Shown piece by piece: positions 7,926 through 16,315 of a DNA stretch of 64,000 bases. The notes below the pieces were generated by a model. It had not been told where the DNA came from, made no database searches, and was given only the letters and a program-made list of their open reading frames with translations. The stretch is from NCBI RefSeq assembly GCF_003751945.1, contig NZ_RJKL01000001.1, positions 6,014,001-6,078,000 of the forward strand. Reading direction: 5' to 3'. Numbering within the stretch: the stretch's first letter is position 1; each line of letters begins with the position of its first letter. The translations under genes and the position numbers were made by a program. The stretch is from Couchioplanes caeruleus (GTDB lineage Bacteria; Actinomycetota; Actinomycetes; Mycobacteriales; Micromonosporaceae).

Positions 7926-8510
7926 GTGGATGGAAGAACCCGCAGGCGGAATGACACCCGCCAACGCCTGTACGAGGCAGCGGTGGAACTGATCGCCGAA
8001 CAGGGCTTCTCGGCGACGACGGTCGACGACATCGCACTGCGGGCGAAGGTCGCCAAGGGAACGGTCTACTACAACTTCGCCTCGAAGACGGCGCTCTTCG
8101 AGGAACTGCTGACACACGGCATCGGCCTGCTCACCGATGAGTTCCGAGCCGCGGTCGAAGGCCTGCCACCCCGTGAGGCGGTGGCGGCGCTGGTACGTAC
8201 CCAGCTCGAGTACATCCGGCGCTACCAGGCGTTCGCGCAGCTCCTGCTCTCGGAGATGTGGCGAACGAACCGCGAGTGGCAGCAGACCCTGGTGCTGCTC
8301 CGCGAACAGGCGATCAGCGTGATCGCGGAAACGCTGAAGGCGGGAGTGAAGGCAGGCGACCTCCCCGCCGACCTGGACGTCCGGGTGGCCTCATCGGCTC
8401 TCTTCGGAGTGGGCCTGGTCGTGGCGGTCGACTGGCTGGTCTTCCAACCGGACCGCAGCATCGAGGAAGTGGAGCAATCCCTCCTCAACGTCGTCCGCCG
8501 CGCCGTCTGA
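7926..8510 (+). CDS. TetR-family repressor
   Basis: A 194-residue TetR protein. The N-terminal helix-turn-helix is textbook: AAVELIAEQGFSATTVDDIA, then AKGTVYYNFASKTALFEEL. The C-terminal ligand domain is helical with no recognisable specificity. It starts with GTG at 7926 and is the third gene of the ABC/YhgE operon. The palindrome at 4596-4619 is its probable operator. If so, it represses its own operon and is released by an unknown envelope-active compound. Confidence 0.92.
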   Translation: MDGRTRRRNDTRQRLYEAAVELIAEQGFSATTVDDIALRAKVAKGTVYYNFASKTALFEELLTHGIGLLTDEFRAAVEGLPPREAVAALVRTQLEYIRRYQAFAQLLLSEMWRTNREWQQTLVLLREQAISVIAETLKAGVKAGDLPADLDVRVASSALFGVGLVVAVDWLVFQPDRSIEEVEQSLLNVVRRAV

Positions 8511-8815
8511 CCCACCGCAACCGTCCATACCGCCCGGCGCACCACGGCTCACGCTGCCTCAGGGACAGGCCTACCCGATGTTGGCCGACACCGTGCCACC
8601 GTCCAGGCTCTATTTCCCCTCGCCGGGCACGGAGGGCCTGGCCTGGCTCTGGCCTGGCCTGGCTCCGGCCTGACCCTTGCCCTCGGCCTGATCCTTGCCC
8701 CGGCCCCGGCCAGCGTGGCCCGGCGCCGTCTGGCCCCTGGCCGGTCTGGTCTGGTCCGTCCTGCCCGGTCCATCCGCCTGGTCCACCCGGTCGGCCTTGC
8801 CGGCCCGGCTTCGTT

Positions 8816-8946
8816 CCGTCGGGACGACCGCCCCGACCGGCCGGCCAGGCGGGTTCCGCCCCGAGCGCGGGACGGAACCGCCGTCGGGACGACCGCCCCC
8901 GATCGGCCGGCCAGGCGGGTTCCGCCCCGAGCGCGGGACGGAACCG
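8816..8946. repeat. 65-bp tandem duplication in a convergent intergenic gap
   Basis: Two nearly identical units, 8816-8880 and 8881-8946, each starting CCGTCGGGACGACCGCCCC. Within each unit GGTTCCG and CGGAACC pair around a 14-nt loop, giving a terminator-like hairpin. The gap 8511-8958 between tetR and natB contains no plausible gene; its first part (8630-8760) is a run of CCTGGCCTGGC-like short repeats. Confidence 0.85.
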
Positions 8947-8958
8947 CCTCCGGCTCGG

Positions 8959-10068
8959 TCAGCCCACCGACGACCGGCTACGCCACGCCGCGGCAAGGGA
9001 AGTGCGGCCGTTGGTCCGCAGCAGCGACCCCTCGTAGATGCGGGCGCCCAACCCGAGGAAAATCACCGCCGAGATCGCGAGCAGACCCAGCGACACGATC
9101 GGTTCCCACGCGGCCGCCTCTCCGTTGAAGAGGCGGATCGGCATCGCGATCGGTGACGACAGCGGGATGTAGGACAGGATGCGCATCGCGGCCTCGTTGT
9201 CCGTCAGGAAGAGGACCGCGAAGAACGGCAGCATGACCGCCATCTGGAGCGGGGTCGACGCTCCCGCGACGTCCTCTTGTCGCGTGACCAGGGCGCCGAC
9301 CCCCGCCCACAGGGTGGCGAGCATGACGAAGCCGAGCGTGAAGAAGGGCAGGAACCAACCCATCGCCGGTCCGACCAGGCTGACCACATGCGCGTCCACG
9401 TCGGCGATCCGCATGCCGACGGTCGCCACGAGCGCGATCAGGGCGATCTGCCCGAAGGCAAGCAGGGTCAGCGCGGCCACCTTGCCCGCGAGCAGCGCAC
9501 GTACCGGCACGCTGGCCACGAGGATCTCCACGATGCGGGTCTGTTTCTCCTCGGTCACGCTCTGGGCGATCTGCAAGCCGAAGGTGAAGGACGTGATGAA
9601 GAAGAGGAAGGCGAGCGCGAACGGCACGATGAACTTGAGGAACGGGTCGACCTCGTCCGGCTCGAGCAGGCGTACCGACGGGGCCGCGCTGAGAGCGCTC
9701 ACCACATCGGACGGTGCCTCCTCCATGGCGAGCACCGTCGGGCCGGCGATCACCGCGGCTTCGACGTCGCCGTCGCGCAGGGCCCGCTCGGCGGCTGCGT
9801 CGTCGACAACCGTGCGTACGTCGAGTTCCGCGCGCTGCAGAACGGCGCCGACCGTGCCTGCGTCGAGCCCGGCGCGTTGCAGAGGGACTCCGGCTGCACC
9901 GTTGGAGACGGCGACCTTGGTGGGACCGCCGTCGAACAGGGCCGGCAGCACGGTGCTCGCGACCGCGATGAACAGGAAGAACACGGTGCTGAAGATGAAG
10001 GTCTTGTCCCGCAGCTTGACCCGCAGCTCGCGGGCCGCGACCAACTGGATGGCCTGGAAGGTGGTCAC
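8959..10068 (-). CDS. ABC-2 type permease, NatB-like
   Basis: A 369-residue membrane subunit. A first transmembrane helix (about 25-45) is followed by an external domain (about 50-160) and then five helices, with the conserved QSVTEEKQTRIVEILVASV segment of the NatB/YhaP family just inside the membrane. The GTG start overlaps the stop of the ATPase gene (GTGA), so the two are coupled. NatAB systems export Na+ or small toxic molecules, and many are adjacent to two-component genes, as here. Actual substrate unknown. Confidence 0.9.
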   Translation of the reverse strand: MTTFQAIQLVAARELRVKLRDKTFIFSTVFFLFIAVASTVLPALFDGGPTKVAVSNGAAGVPLQRAGLDAGTVGAVLQRAELDVRTVVDDAAAERALRDGDVEAAVIAGPTVLAMEEAPSDVVSALSAAPSVRLLEPDEVDPFLKFIVPFALAFLFFITSFTFGLQIAQSVTEEKQTRIVEILVASVPVRALLAGKVAALTLLAFGQIALIALVATVGMRIADVDAHVVSLVGPAMGWFLPFFTLGFVMLATLWAGVGALVTRQEDVAGASTPLQMAVMLPFFAVLFLTDNEAAMRILSYIPLSSPIAMPIRLFNGEAAAWEPIVSLGLLAISAVIFLGLGARIYEGSLLRTNGRTSLAAAWRSRSSVG

Positions 10069-10958
10069 TGGGTCACCTCTCGGAAGATCTCGGTGAGCGA
10101 CGGGGCGACCGCGCCGAAGGAACGGACCGGCCCCCGCGCGAGGGCCGCGTGCAGAACCGGCTGGTCATCGACGCCGGGCGCGAGGTCGAACACGGCCCGG
10201 GCGCCGTCCAGGTCGACAAGGGTGAGGCCGGGATGGTCACGCAGCCACCCGGCGTCCGCCTCGACCTCGATCGCGAACCGGGGAAGCGCGTAAGCGGCCC
10301 GAAGCTCTTGCCGCGACCCGGCGGCGCGGATGGACCCGTCCGCGATGATCACCAGGTCGTCGCAGAGCCGCTCGACGACATCCAGTTGGTGGCTGGAGAA
10401 CAGCACCGGCGTGCCGGCGGAAGCACGCTCCCGCAGAACGCCGACGACCACGTCGACGGCGAGCGGGTCGAGACCGGAGAACGGCTCGTCGAGCACGAGC
10501 ACCTCCGGATCGTGTACGAGCGCAGCGGCGATCTGCACCCGCTGCTGGTTGCCCAGGGAAAGCTTCTCGACGTGGTCGCCGGCGCGCTCACCGAGGCCGA
10601 GACGTTCCAGCAGGGCGGCCGTATTCCGCCGAGCGTCCGCAGCGGACATCCCGTGCAGCCGACCCAGGTAGACAACCTGGTCGGTCACGCTCATCTTCGG
10701 ATAGAGCCCACGCTCCTCGGGCATGTAACCGAACCGCTGCCGCGCCTGCCGGGTAACAGGCGCACCACGCCACTTGACCTCACCACTGTCGGCGGCGAGC
10801 ACCCCGAGCATGATCCGCATCGTCGTCGTCTTCCCGGCCCCGTTGGCGCCGACGAATCCGGTCATCCGGCCGGGCTCCACGGTGAACGAAACATCCTTGA
10901 GCACCTGCCGATCCCCGAAACTACGGCTCACGGTGTCAACGGTCAGCACTTTGGTCAT
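10065..10958 (-). CDS. ABC transporter ATPase, NatA-like
   Basis: A 297-residue ATPase with all motifs intact: Walker A GANGAGKTT, signature LSLGNQQR, Walker B VLVLDEPFSGLD and switch His in FSSHQ. The C-terminal 80 residues form the DUF4162-like extension usual in NatA/drug exporters. A TAGCGT hexamer lies 6 nt before the ATG with no proper ribosome site, pointing to a leaderless mRNA independent of the upstream two-component operon. Works with the NatB-like permease encoded downstream. Confidence 0.95.
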   Translation of the reverse strand: MTKVLTVDTVSRSFGDRQVLKDVSFTVEPGRMTGFVGANGAGKTTTMRIMLGVLAADSGEVKWRGAPVTRQARQRFGYMPEERGLYPKMSVTDQVVYLGRLHGMSAADARRNTAALLERLGLGERAGDHVEKLSLGNQQRVQIAAALVHDPEVLVLDEPFSGLDPLAVDVVVGVLRERASAGTPVLFSSHQLDVVERLCDDLVIIADGSIRAAGSRQELRAAYALPRFAIEVEADAGWLRDHPGLTLVDLDGARAVFDLAPGVDDQPVLHAALARGPVRSFGAVAPSLTEIFREVTQ

Positions 10959-10964
10959 TCCCTA

Positions 10965-10970
10965 ACGCTA
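10965..10970 (-). promoter_or_regulatory. Probable -10 element of natAB
   Basis: TAGCGT read on the minus strand, 6 nt upstream of the natA ATG, a spacing that would place the transcript start at or next to the start codon. Confidence 0.5.
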
Positions 10971-11207
10971 GGTGGAGCGGAAGCCGGCGGCGTCCGGCCC
11001 GCGAACGACCACCAACGTCCTCCTTGAGGAGGACCCGGTCGCTCCCGATCTCCCGCCCGGCTGGCAGACGCAGACTCGCCGACAAGCAGGAGGCCTGGCC
11101 AACCACCGACCAAAGTCAACGAGCGCGCTCATCCCACAGGCGGGCCCGTCCACGAGCGGGCAGAGAGATCGCGTTCTTCTAGCCGCCGATCCACAGCCTG
11201 CTGATCG

Positions 11208-11428
11208 GCTTGTCTCGCGGGCGGGCTTGCCCCACGGGCGGGCTTGTCCCGAGGGCGGGCTTGACTCACGTGCGGGCCTGACTCACGTGCGGGCCTGCCC
11301 ACGAGCGGGCTTAACTCACGTGCGGGCCTGCCCACGGCCGGGCTTGCCCCACGGGCGGCTTGCCCCACGGGCGGGCTTGCCCCACGGGCGGGCTTGCCCC
11401 ACGGGCGGGCTTGACCAACGAGTGGGCA
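11208..11428. repeat. 18-bp tandem repeat array upstream of natAB
   Basis: About twelve variably diverged copies of GGGCTTGCCCCACGGGCG, some with ACTCACGTGC in place of CCCACGGGC. Each unit contains the small inverted repeat GGGC-TT-GCCC. The array fills much of the 526-bp gap (10959-11484) between the response regulator's stop and natA. There is no spacer structure, so it is not CRISPR, and no supported gene lies in the gap. Confidence 0.85.
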
Positions 11429-11484
11429 GAGATACCGAGCGGATTCGCTCGACATGTGCGACAGGGCGGGCATCGTGCCGTACC

Positions 11485-12147
11485 TCAGCCGCCGGGCCGG
11501 ACGACGCCGAGCTCGTACGCGAGTACGACGGCCTGCGTGCGGTCCCGCGCGCCGATCTTCATCAGCACTCGGCTGACGTGCGTCTTCACCGTCGTCTCGC
11601 CCAGGTGCAGGGCGCTCGCGATCTCGGCGTTCGTCGCACCGCCGGCCAGGTGCACAAAGACCTCGTGTTCGCGGGGCGTGAGCTCGGCCAGCTTGGTAGC
11701 GGACTCCCGCGAGCGCACGGCACCGGGACTGGCGAAGGTGGCGATGACCCGGCGGGTGACCGCGGGAGCAAGTAGGCCGTCACCGCGGGCGATGACCCGG
11801 ACGGCGTCGACGAGGGTCTCCGGGGTGCTGTTCTTCAGCAGGAACCCGCAGGCGCCGGCCTGGAGCGCGGCGAACAAGTAGTCGTCACGGTCGAATGTGG
11901 TCAGGATGAGCACCGACGGCCCGTCTGTGGCGGTGATTTGCCGGGTGGCCGTTAGCCCGTCCATCCCAGGCATCTCCACGTCCATGAGCACGACGTCGGG
12001 CCCGGTGAGCCGGGCGAGCTCCACCGCCCGTAATCCGTCCGAGGCCTCGGCGACGACCTCCAGATCGTCCTCGCACTCGAGGATGGCACGCAGTCCGGAC
12101 CGCACCAGGTCATGGTCGTCCGCAAGCAATAGCCGGATCTTCGCCAC
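11485..12147 (-). CDS. NarL/LuxR-type response regulator
   Basis: A 220-residue two-domain regulator. The receiver starts at KIRLLLADDHDLVR with phosphoacceptor Asp56 (VVLMDVEMPGMDG) and Lys in FLLKNS. The C-terminal LuxR helix-turn-helix is LTPREHEVFVHLAGGATNAEIA. I chose the GTG at 12147 because AGGAG lies 8 nt upstream and the length matches the family. The frame is open 73 codons further, to a TTG at 12366 overlapping the kinase stop, encoding an Ala/Pro/Thr-rich stretch whose codon bias weakens. That extension could be real but has no domain. Partner of the upstream kinase; natAB is a plausible target. Confidence 0.9.
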   Translation of the reverse strand: MAKIRLLLADDHDLVRSGLRAILECEDDLEVVAEASDGLRAVELARLTGPDVVLMDVEMPGMDGLTATRQITATDGPSVLILTTFDRDDYLFAALQAGACGFLLKNSTPETLVDAVRVIARGDGLLAPAVTRRVIATFASPGAVRSRESATKLAELTPREHEVFVHLAGGATNAEIASALHLGETTVKTHVSRVLMKIGARDRTQAVVLAYELGVVRPGG

Positions 12148-12362
12148 CCTCGAGGCTCCTGCTGGATGGGCGGCCCCCGCTGGGTCTGAGGCTGGCGCGA
12201 CCCCTACCGGTTGTGTCGCTCCGGCGGAGCGGGCTGCCGGCGTGGACTCGGCAGGCGGTGAGACTGGCGCGGCTTCCGTGGTCTGGATGAGCGGTGCGGC
12301 CACGGGCGTCGGTTCGACGGGGTTTGAGCCGGCGCTGGCAAAGGCGGCGCTGCGGGGGCTGG

Positions 12363-13754
12363 TCAAGACGGCTCTCCTGTGGTGTTGGTGCCCGGCACCG
12401 CCGAGGTTTCGGTATCCGGCGCGATCGGCAGGCGGGCGCGCACGCGGAAGCCGCCGCCGATGCGGGTGCCAGTTTCGAGGTTGCCGTCGTGCACGGCGAC
12501 TCGCTCGCGCATGCCGATCAGACCGAGGCCGCTCGCCGTGCCGGACGCGTCGCCGCGCCCGTCGTCGGCGATGTCGAGCTCGAGATCATGGACGAGGTAA
12601 CGGATCCGGACGTCGATCATCGTCGCGTTCGCATGCTTGAGTGTGTTGGTGACGGCCTCCTGCACGATGCGGTATGCCGCCTGCGAGACGGACTCCGGCA
12701 CCGTCCGGGGCGTGCCGTGCACGCCGAGCCGTCCCTCCAGGCCAGCCGCGCGAGCCCGGTCGACGAGCTCTTCCACGCGCTCTATTCCGGCCGGATTGTC
12801 GACGGAACGCTGGTGCGGAAGTCCCTCCCCGTCACCCGGGCGATCCGCGGCCCGCAGGGCGCCCAGCATCCGGCGCAGCTCGTCCACCGCGGTGCGGGAG
12901 CACTGCTCGATCGCGGAGAGGGCGGTGCGGGCGAGCTCCGGGTTCCGGTCCATCGCCCGGCGGCTCGCCGAGGCCTGGATTCCCATGACCGAGACGTGGT
13001 GTGCCACGACGTCGTGCAGCTCGCGGGCGATGCGGACCCGCTCGCCCAGCACCGCCTGCTCGCTGATCAGTGCCTGGGCCGCGCGAAGCTGGGCGGCCTG
13101 TTCCTCGAGCTGATGCCGTCGGCGCGCCGCCTGCCACGCCGTCTCGCCGAACAGGTAGGCGAAGCCGAAAAAGAGCCCGTTGATGAGGACGCCGTTGATG
13201 ATTGAAGCCAGTAGGGGCGGCAGCTCGCCCGAGGCTCCCGGCATGCCGTCGGCCGGCAGCTCGTCGTGGGCCATCAGCCAGGCGACGGCGAGCCATACGA
13301 ACATCGCCGCGATGATTCCCAGCCGCAGCCAGCGGGCCCGTGACCGATCGCGTCCCCAGGCGCCTAAAGCGTAGATCGCAGCGAAGATCGCCCCCGAGGC
13401 CACCTGCTGCTCCTGCACGCCGCGGTACTGCTCGGCGATGAAGGCTACGGCGACGACGATCGAGACGATCTCAGGGCTGGTGCGACGCCATATCAGCGGA
13501 AGGGTGACCGCCAAGGCCCAGCAGGTCTGCTCGGCGAGGGACGGCGGGTTCGCGCTGGCGAAGATGCCGGCACTGCGGGCCAGGACGACGTTCAGAACGG
13601 CGAGCGCCGCAACACCGAGTCCGATGGCCAGGTCCGCCCTCCGCTGGGGAGCCGTCGGGCCAGGCCGTCGCCAATGGTCGGAGGCGGCCGCGGGCGTGCC
13701 GCGTTCGCGTGGCTGGGGAAGCGCGACCGCCGCGTTGAGAGCGGGTGCGCTCAT
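12363..13754 (-). CDS. Sensor histidine kinase, HisKA_3 (NarX/DesK-like)
   Basis: A 463-residue membrane kinase. Residues about 40-210 contain four to six hydrophobic helices with short loops and no large sensor domain. The dimerisation box ERVRIARELHDVVAHH carries phospho-acceptor His247. The HATPase_c domain has EAVTNTLKHANA (N box), DDGRG and GLGLIGMRERV (G boxes). The ATG overlaps the stop of the ArsR-like gene (ATGA), and the regulator follows directly. This gene order (HTH, kinase, NarL regulator, NatAB exporter) is a frequent actinobacterial envelope-stress arrangement. Confidence 0.94.
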   Translation of the reverse strand: MSAPALNAAVALPQPRERGTPAAASDHWRRPGPTAPQRRADLAIGLGVAALAVLNVVLARSAGIFASANPPSLAEQTCWALAVTLPLIWRRTSPEIVSIVVAVAFIAEQYRGVQEQQVASGAIFAAIYALGAWGRDRSRARWLRLGIIAAMFVWLAVAWLMAHDELPADGMPGASGELPPLLASIINGVLINGLFFGFAYLFGETAWQAARRRHQLEEQAAQLRAAQALISEQAVLGERVRIARELHDVVAHHVSVMGIQASASRRAMDRNPELARTALSAIEQCSRTAVDELRRMLGALRAADRPGDGEGLPHQRSVDNPAGIERVEELVDRARAAGLEGRLGVHGTPRTVPESVSQAAYRIVQEAVTNTLKHANATMIDVRIRYLVHDLELDIADDGRGDASGTASGLGLIGMRERVAVHDGNLETGTRIGGGFRVRARLPIAPDTETSAVPGTNTTGEPS

Positions 13755-14275
13755 CGCTGTGCCCCGGACAGGACGACGAGCAGGGGCACGACCCTCTCGC
13801 CGGGCACGGCATACTGCCCGCGGGCCGACGAGTGCAGCCAGCCGGCGGCGACGAGTTGGCGCAGGTGATGGTAGATCTGGCCGGTGGTCCCGAGCGCGTC
13901 GTCGTCAGCGAGCTCCGTAGCCGTCCGCGTGCCGGCCAGGACTCGGCGCAGTAGCAGCAGCCGGACCGGATGGCCTAAAGCTCCGAGCGTGCTGGCCCAA
14001 TCGGACCAGTCGGATTCGAATATGTCGTCCACTGCCGTGCCGAACTGCCAGTCGTAGTGCTCACCCGTGGGCAGGTGGACCGTGCCGGTGAAGAGCACGG
14101 CGCCTCCGTTGTCGTCGCCGACCCTCTCACGGAGTCCCTCCAGCGCCCAGAAGACGTCGGGCGGACGCCGGTCGCCGGCGCGAGGCGTGCGGCCTTCGAC
14201 CGTGCTGGTCAGTTCCGCGAGGCGGCGTTCGAGCTCCGAGACCCGGTGCTCGAGGGGTTCGGCTGAGGCATCCAT
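13751..14275 (-). CDS. ArsR-like winged-helix regulator with N-terminal coiled coil
   Basis: A 174-residue protein. Residues 5-30 (EHRVSELERRLAELTST) form a short coiled coil. The middle contains LFTGTVHLPTGEHYDWQFG, a segment seen in a group of actinobacterial regulators. The C-terminal half is a winged helix: LGALGHPVRLLLLRRVLAG, then TTGQIYHHLRQLVAAGWL. It lacks the metal-binding Cys motifs of classical ArsR. It overlaps the upstream DUF998 frame by 67 bp and the kinase start by 4 bp, so it is part of a four-gene operon. Effector unknown. Confidence 0.82.
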   Translation of the reverse strand: MDASAEPLEHRVSELERRLAELTSTVEGRTPRAGDRRPPDVFWALEGLRERVGDDNGGAVLFTGTVHLPTGEHYDWQFGTAVDDIFESDWSDWASTLGALGHPVRLLLLRRVLAGTRTATELADDDALGTTGQIYHHLRQLVAAGWLHSSARGQYAVPGERVVPLLVVLSGAQR

Positions 14276-14913
14276 GGTGGTAGTCTTACGGAACTACGTA
14301 ATAACGTCAATGTGGAGGTGCCGATGAGCCAGCTCACGGCAACAGCGAGCATGATCCGTTCGAGGATCGCACCCGCTGGTCCGCGGCCAACGAAGAGCAT
14401 GATCAGCCCCAGCGCGCCACCAAGGGGGACGGTGAGGGCGGCGTGAACGCCGGCGAGCCGACGTGCGGCGGGGCGGAAGGCGGCCGACGCGGCGACGAGA
14501 AGCATGGCGCCCGCCAGCAGGACCATGCCGGCGATGCTGGCGGCGGAGTGGACCACATCGCTCGCGGTGGTCGGTTCGAAAGGCGGCAGGGGACACCGGT
14601 TGGTACACGGCACGGTTCCCGACGTGGCGCCGAAGACGGCGGTGCCGCCCAGCAGGGCGGCGACCGGTCGGGACTGCGGCCGCAGCGCCAGCGCGAGCAG
14701 CGCCACCCCGACGCTGAGAACGATCAAACCCCATCGGTACGCGGAAGCCCACGGCGCCGCCGCGGTGCCCGCCTCGCTCACGTATCCCAGCAGCCAGGAG
14801 CCCGGCGCGGCGACCAGTGCGCCCAGCATGACCCCCGCCCCCGCCAGGATCGCCAGTCCGGCGGTCGCACCGCGTAAGCGGACGGCGTGGCTCTCCATGA
14901 TCCGCAGCAGCAT
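14209..14913 (-). CDS. DUF998-type membrane protein
   Basis: A 234-residue protein with about six hydrophobic helices and a periplasmic loop containing CTNRCPLPPFEP and SDVVHSAASIAGM, the arrangement seen in DUF998 proteins. The first ATG has a TAGCGT hexamer 6 nt upstream, so the start at 14913 is accepted. The last roughly 35 codons (after about 14315) lose the GC3 bias, include two consecutive TTA codons, and run 67 bp into the ArsR-like gene. Either the C-terminus is poorly constrained or this part doubles as regulatory DNA. Function unknown. Confidence 0.75.
   Translation of the reverse strand: MLLRIMESHAVRLRGATAGLAILAGAGVMLGALVAAPGSWLLGYVSEAGTAAAPWASAYRWGLIVLSVGVALLALALRPQSRPVAALLGGTAVFGATSGTVPCTNRCPLPPFEPTTASDVVHSAASIAGMVLLAGAMLLVAASAAFRPAARRLAGVHAALTVPLGGALGLIMLFVGRGPAGAILERIMLAVAVSWLIGTSTLTLLRSSVRLPPWMPQPNPSSTGSRSSNAASRN
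14286..14301. promoter_or_regulatory. Possible operator for the ArsR-like regulator
   Basis: TTACG, 6 bp, CGTAA, centred 18 bp before the ArsR-like ATG, with an adjoining ACGT-AATA-ACGT repeat. It lies in an unusually AT-rich patch inside the 3' end of the DUF998 frame. Confidence 0.4.
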
Positions 14914-14919
14914 GGGTCC

Positions 14920-14925
14920 ACGCTA
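14920..14925 (-). promoter_or_regulatory. Probable -10 element of the DUF998-ArsR-kinase operon
   Basis: TAGCGT on the minus strand, 6 nt before the ATG at 14913. Only 33 bp separate this gene from the divergent SDR gene, so the two promoters must overlap. Confidence 0.5.
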
Positions 14926-14946
14926 ATGAGGTGATCCAATGTCCGG

Positions 14947-15780
14947 GTGCATCGGACGGTGGTGATCACAGGAGCCAGCTCGGGCATAGGCCTGGCCACC
15001 GCGGTCGAACTCGCCCGCGGCGGTGACGAGCTCGTCCTGCTCGGACGAGACGCGGAACGGCTGCGACATGCCGTGGAGGCGGTTCGGGAGGTGAGCAAGC
15101 GCACACCAGCGGCATATCGCGCCGACTTCGCCTTGCTGGACGAGGTGTACGAGGTGGGCACGCGACTGGCGGCGGAGCGCGAACGGGTGCACGTACTGAT
15201 CAACAATGCCGGTCAGCTCGCGGCCGTTCGCCGGCCCACCGCCGACGGCTTCGACCCGACGATGCAGACGAATCACCTGGCCGGGTTCCTGCTGACCCAC
15301 CTGCTGCTTGACCGGCTCCGGGAAACGGCCGACACGGACGGCCCGGCTCGGGTGATCACGACCGGCTCCGCGGCCGAGTCGTGGGGCACGCTGGACGTGC
15401 GGCGTCCCGGTCGGCGTCAGCTCAGCAGGTGGCTCGCGTACGGGGCCAGCAAGCAGGCCAACCTCCTCTTCACGGTGGCGGCGGCGCGGCGCTGGTCCCC
15501 GTACGGGATAGTGCCGACCTGCTTCTTCCCAGGCCTGATCCGCAGCCGTTTCGGGCGGCGCAGCGCGCTTTTTTCCCTGGTGGGAGTGGTGCCGGTGCTG
15601 TTTCGGACACCCGCGCGGGGTGCCGAGACGTTGATCTGGCTGGCGAGGGAGGCGGAAGGCTTGGTGCCGGGCGGTTACTTCGCGTGGAAACGCCCCTTCG
15701 GTGCCACGAGCCGGTCGACGGATCCGGAACGCGCGGAACGGCTGTGGGAGTCGAGCCTCGCCGCAACCGGCCTGACCTGA
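14947..15780 (+). CDS. Short-chain dehydrogenase/reductase (classical, extended C-terminus)
   Basis: A 277-residue NAD(P)-dependent oxidoreductase. The Rossmann motif is TGASSGIG (residues 8-15), followed by NNAG, an active-site Ser in TTGSAAES and the catalytic YGASK pair. The sequence resembles the retinol dehydrogenase/WWOX-like group. The GTG start leaves almost no 5' leader and lies 33 bp from the divergent DUF998 gene. Substrate unknown; it is separate from the amine cluster SDR at 22.3 kb. Confidence 0.88.
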   Translation: MHRTVVITGASSGIGLATAVELARGGDELVLLGRDAERLRHAVEAVREVSKRTPAAYRADFALLDEVYEVGTRLAAERERVHVLINNAGQLAAVRRPTADGFDPTMQTNHLAGFLLTHLLLDRLRETADTDGPARVITTGSAAESWGTLDVRRPGRRQLSRWLAYGASKQANLLFTVAAARRWSPYGIVPTCFFPGLIRSRFGRRSALFSLVGVVPVLFRTPARGAETLIWLAREAEGLVPGGYFAWKRPFGATSRSTDPERAERLWESSLAATGLT

Positions 15781-16030
15781 TTCGCCGCGCCACTCACGGC
15801 GCCGAAGGCCAGTCGACTGCGGCACGTTTGGCTCGCGGCCGCGTTCAGGATCTGTCCGAGTTCGAGGCGTGTGCGGGCTCGCGGCGGTGCGTGGGTTCGC
15901 CCGGGCCCTGGCGGTTCACGAATCTAGCGCGCTACTGGCGCTGACCGAGTCACCCGTGCCCGGGCTCGCGCTGGCGCTCAGGATGCCTGGCGGGCTCGCC
16001 GCGCTGGGAGTCGGCGGTTCGGCGGTTCGC

Positions 16031-16182
16031 GGTGGCTGGCTGGCGGTGGCTGGCTGGCGGTGGGTGGCTGGCTGGCGGCGGCTGGCTGGCGGCGGCTGGC
16101 TGGCGGTGGCCGGCTGGCGGTGGCCGGCTGGCGGTGGCTGGCTGGCGGTGGCTGGCTGGCGGTGGCTGGCTGGCGGTGGTGG
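16031..16182. repeat. GGCTGGCGGT minisatellite
   Basis: About ten copies of a 14-bp unit CTGGCTGGCGGTGG with C/G substitutions. It occupies part of the gene-free gap 15781-16315 between the SDR and merR. Forward frames encode Trp/Leu/Ala/Gly repeats without a start context; I see no gene. Confidence 0.85.
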
Positions 16183-16315
16183 CTGCGGTGGGGCGGCTCG
16201 CGGTGATGGCTCACGTGCTGGTCGTCGGTAGTGGCGGCTTGTGCTGCGATTAGCAACACGTCCGGCGCGTCCAGCAGGTCGGGGTGATGGTCGCTCGGGG
16301 TGGGGTTTCGCGGTG

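Noticed and set aside
8258..9037. 260-codon plus-strand frame after tetR
   Set aside because: Pro/Gly/Arg/Ser repeats from the duplicated intergenic DNA; it crosses the natB 3' end.
11208..11428. CRISPR array
   Set aside because: Direct repeats are contiguous with no unique spacers and no cas genes nearby; this is a minisatellite.
16031..16182. CRISPR or Chi-like recombination hotspot
   Set aside because: A simple 14-bp tandem repeat without spacers; the sequence is not a known actinobacterial Chi.
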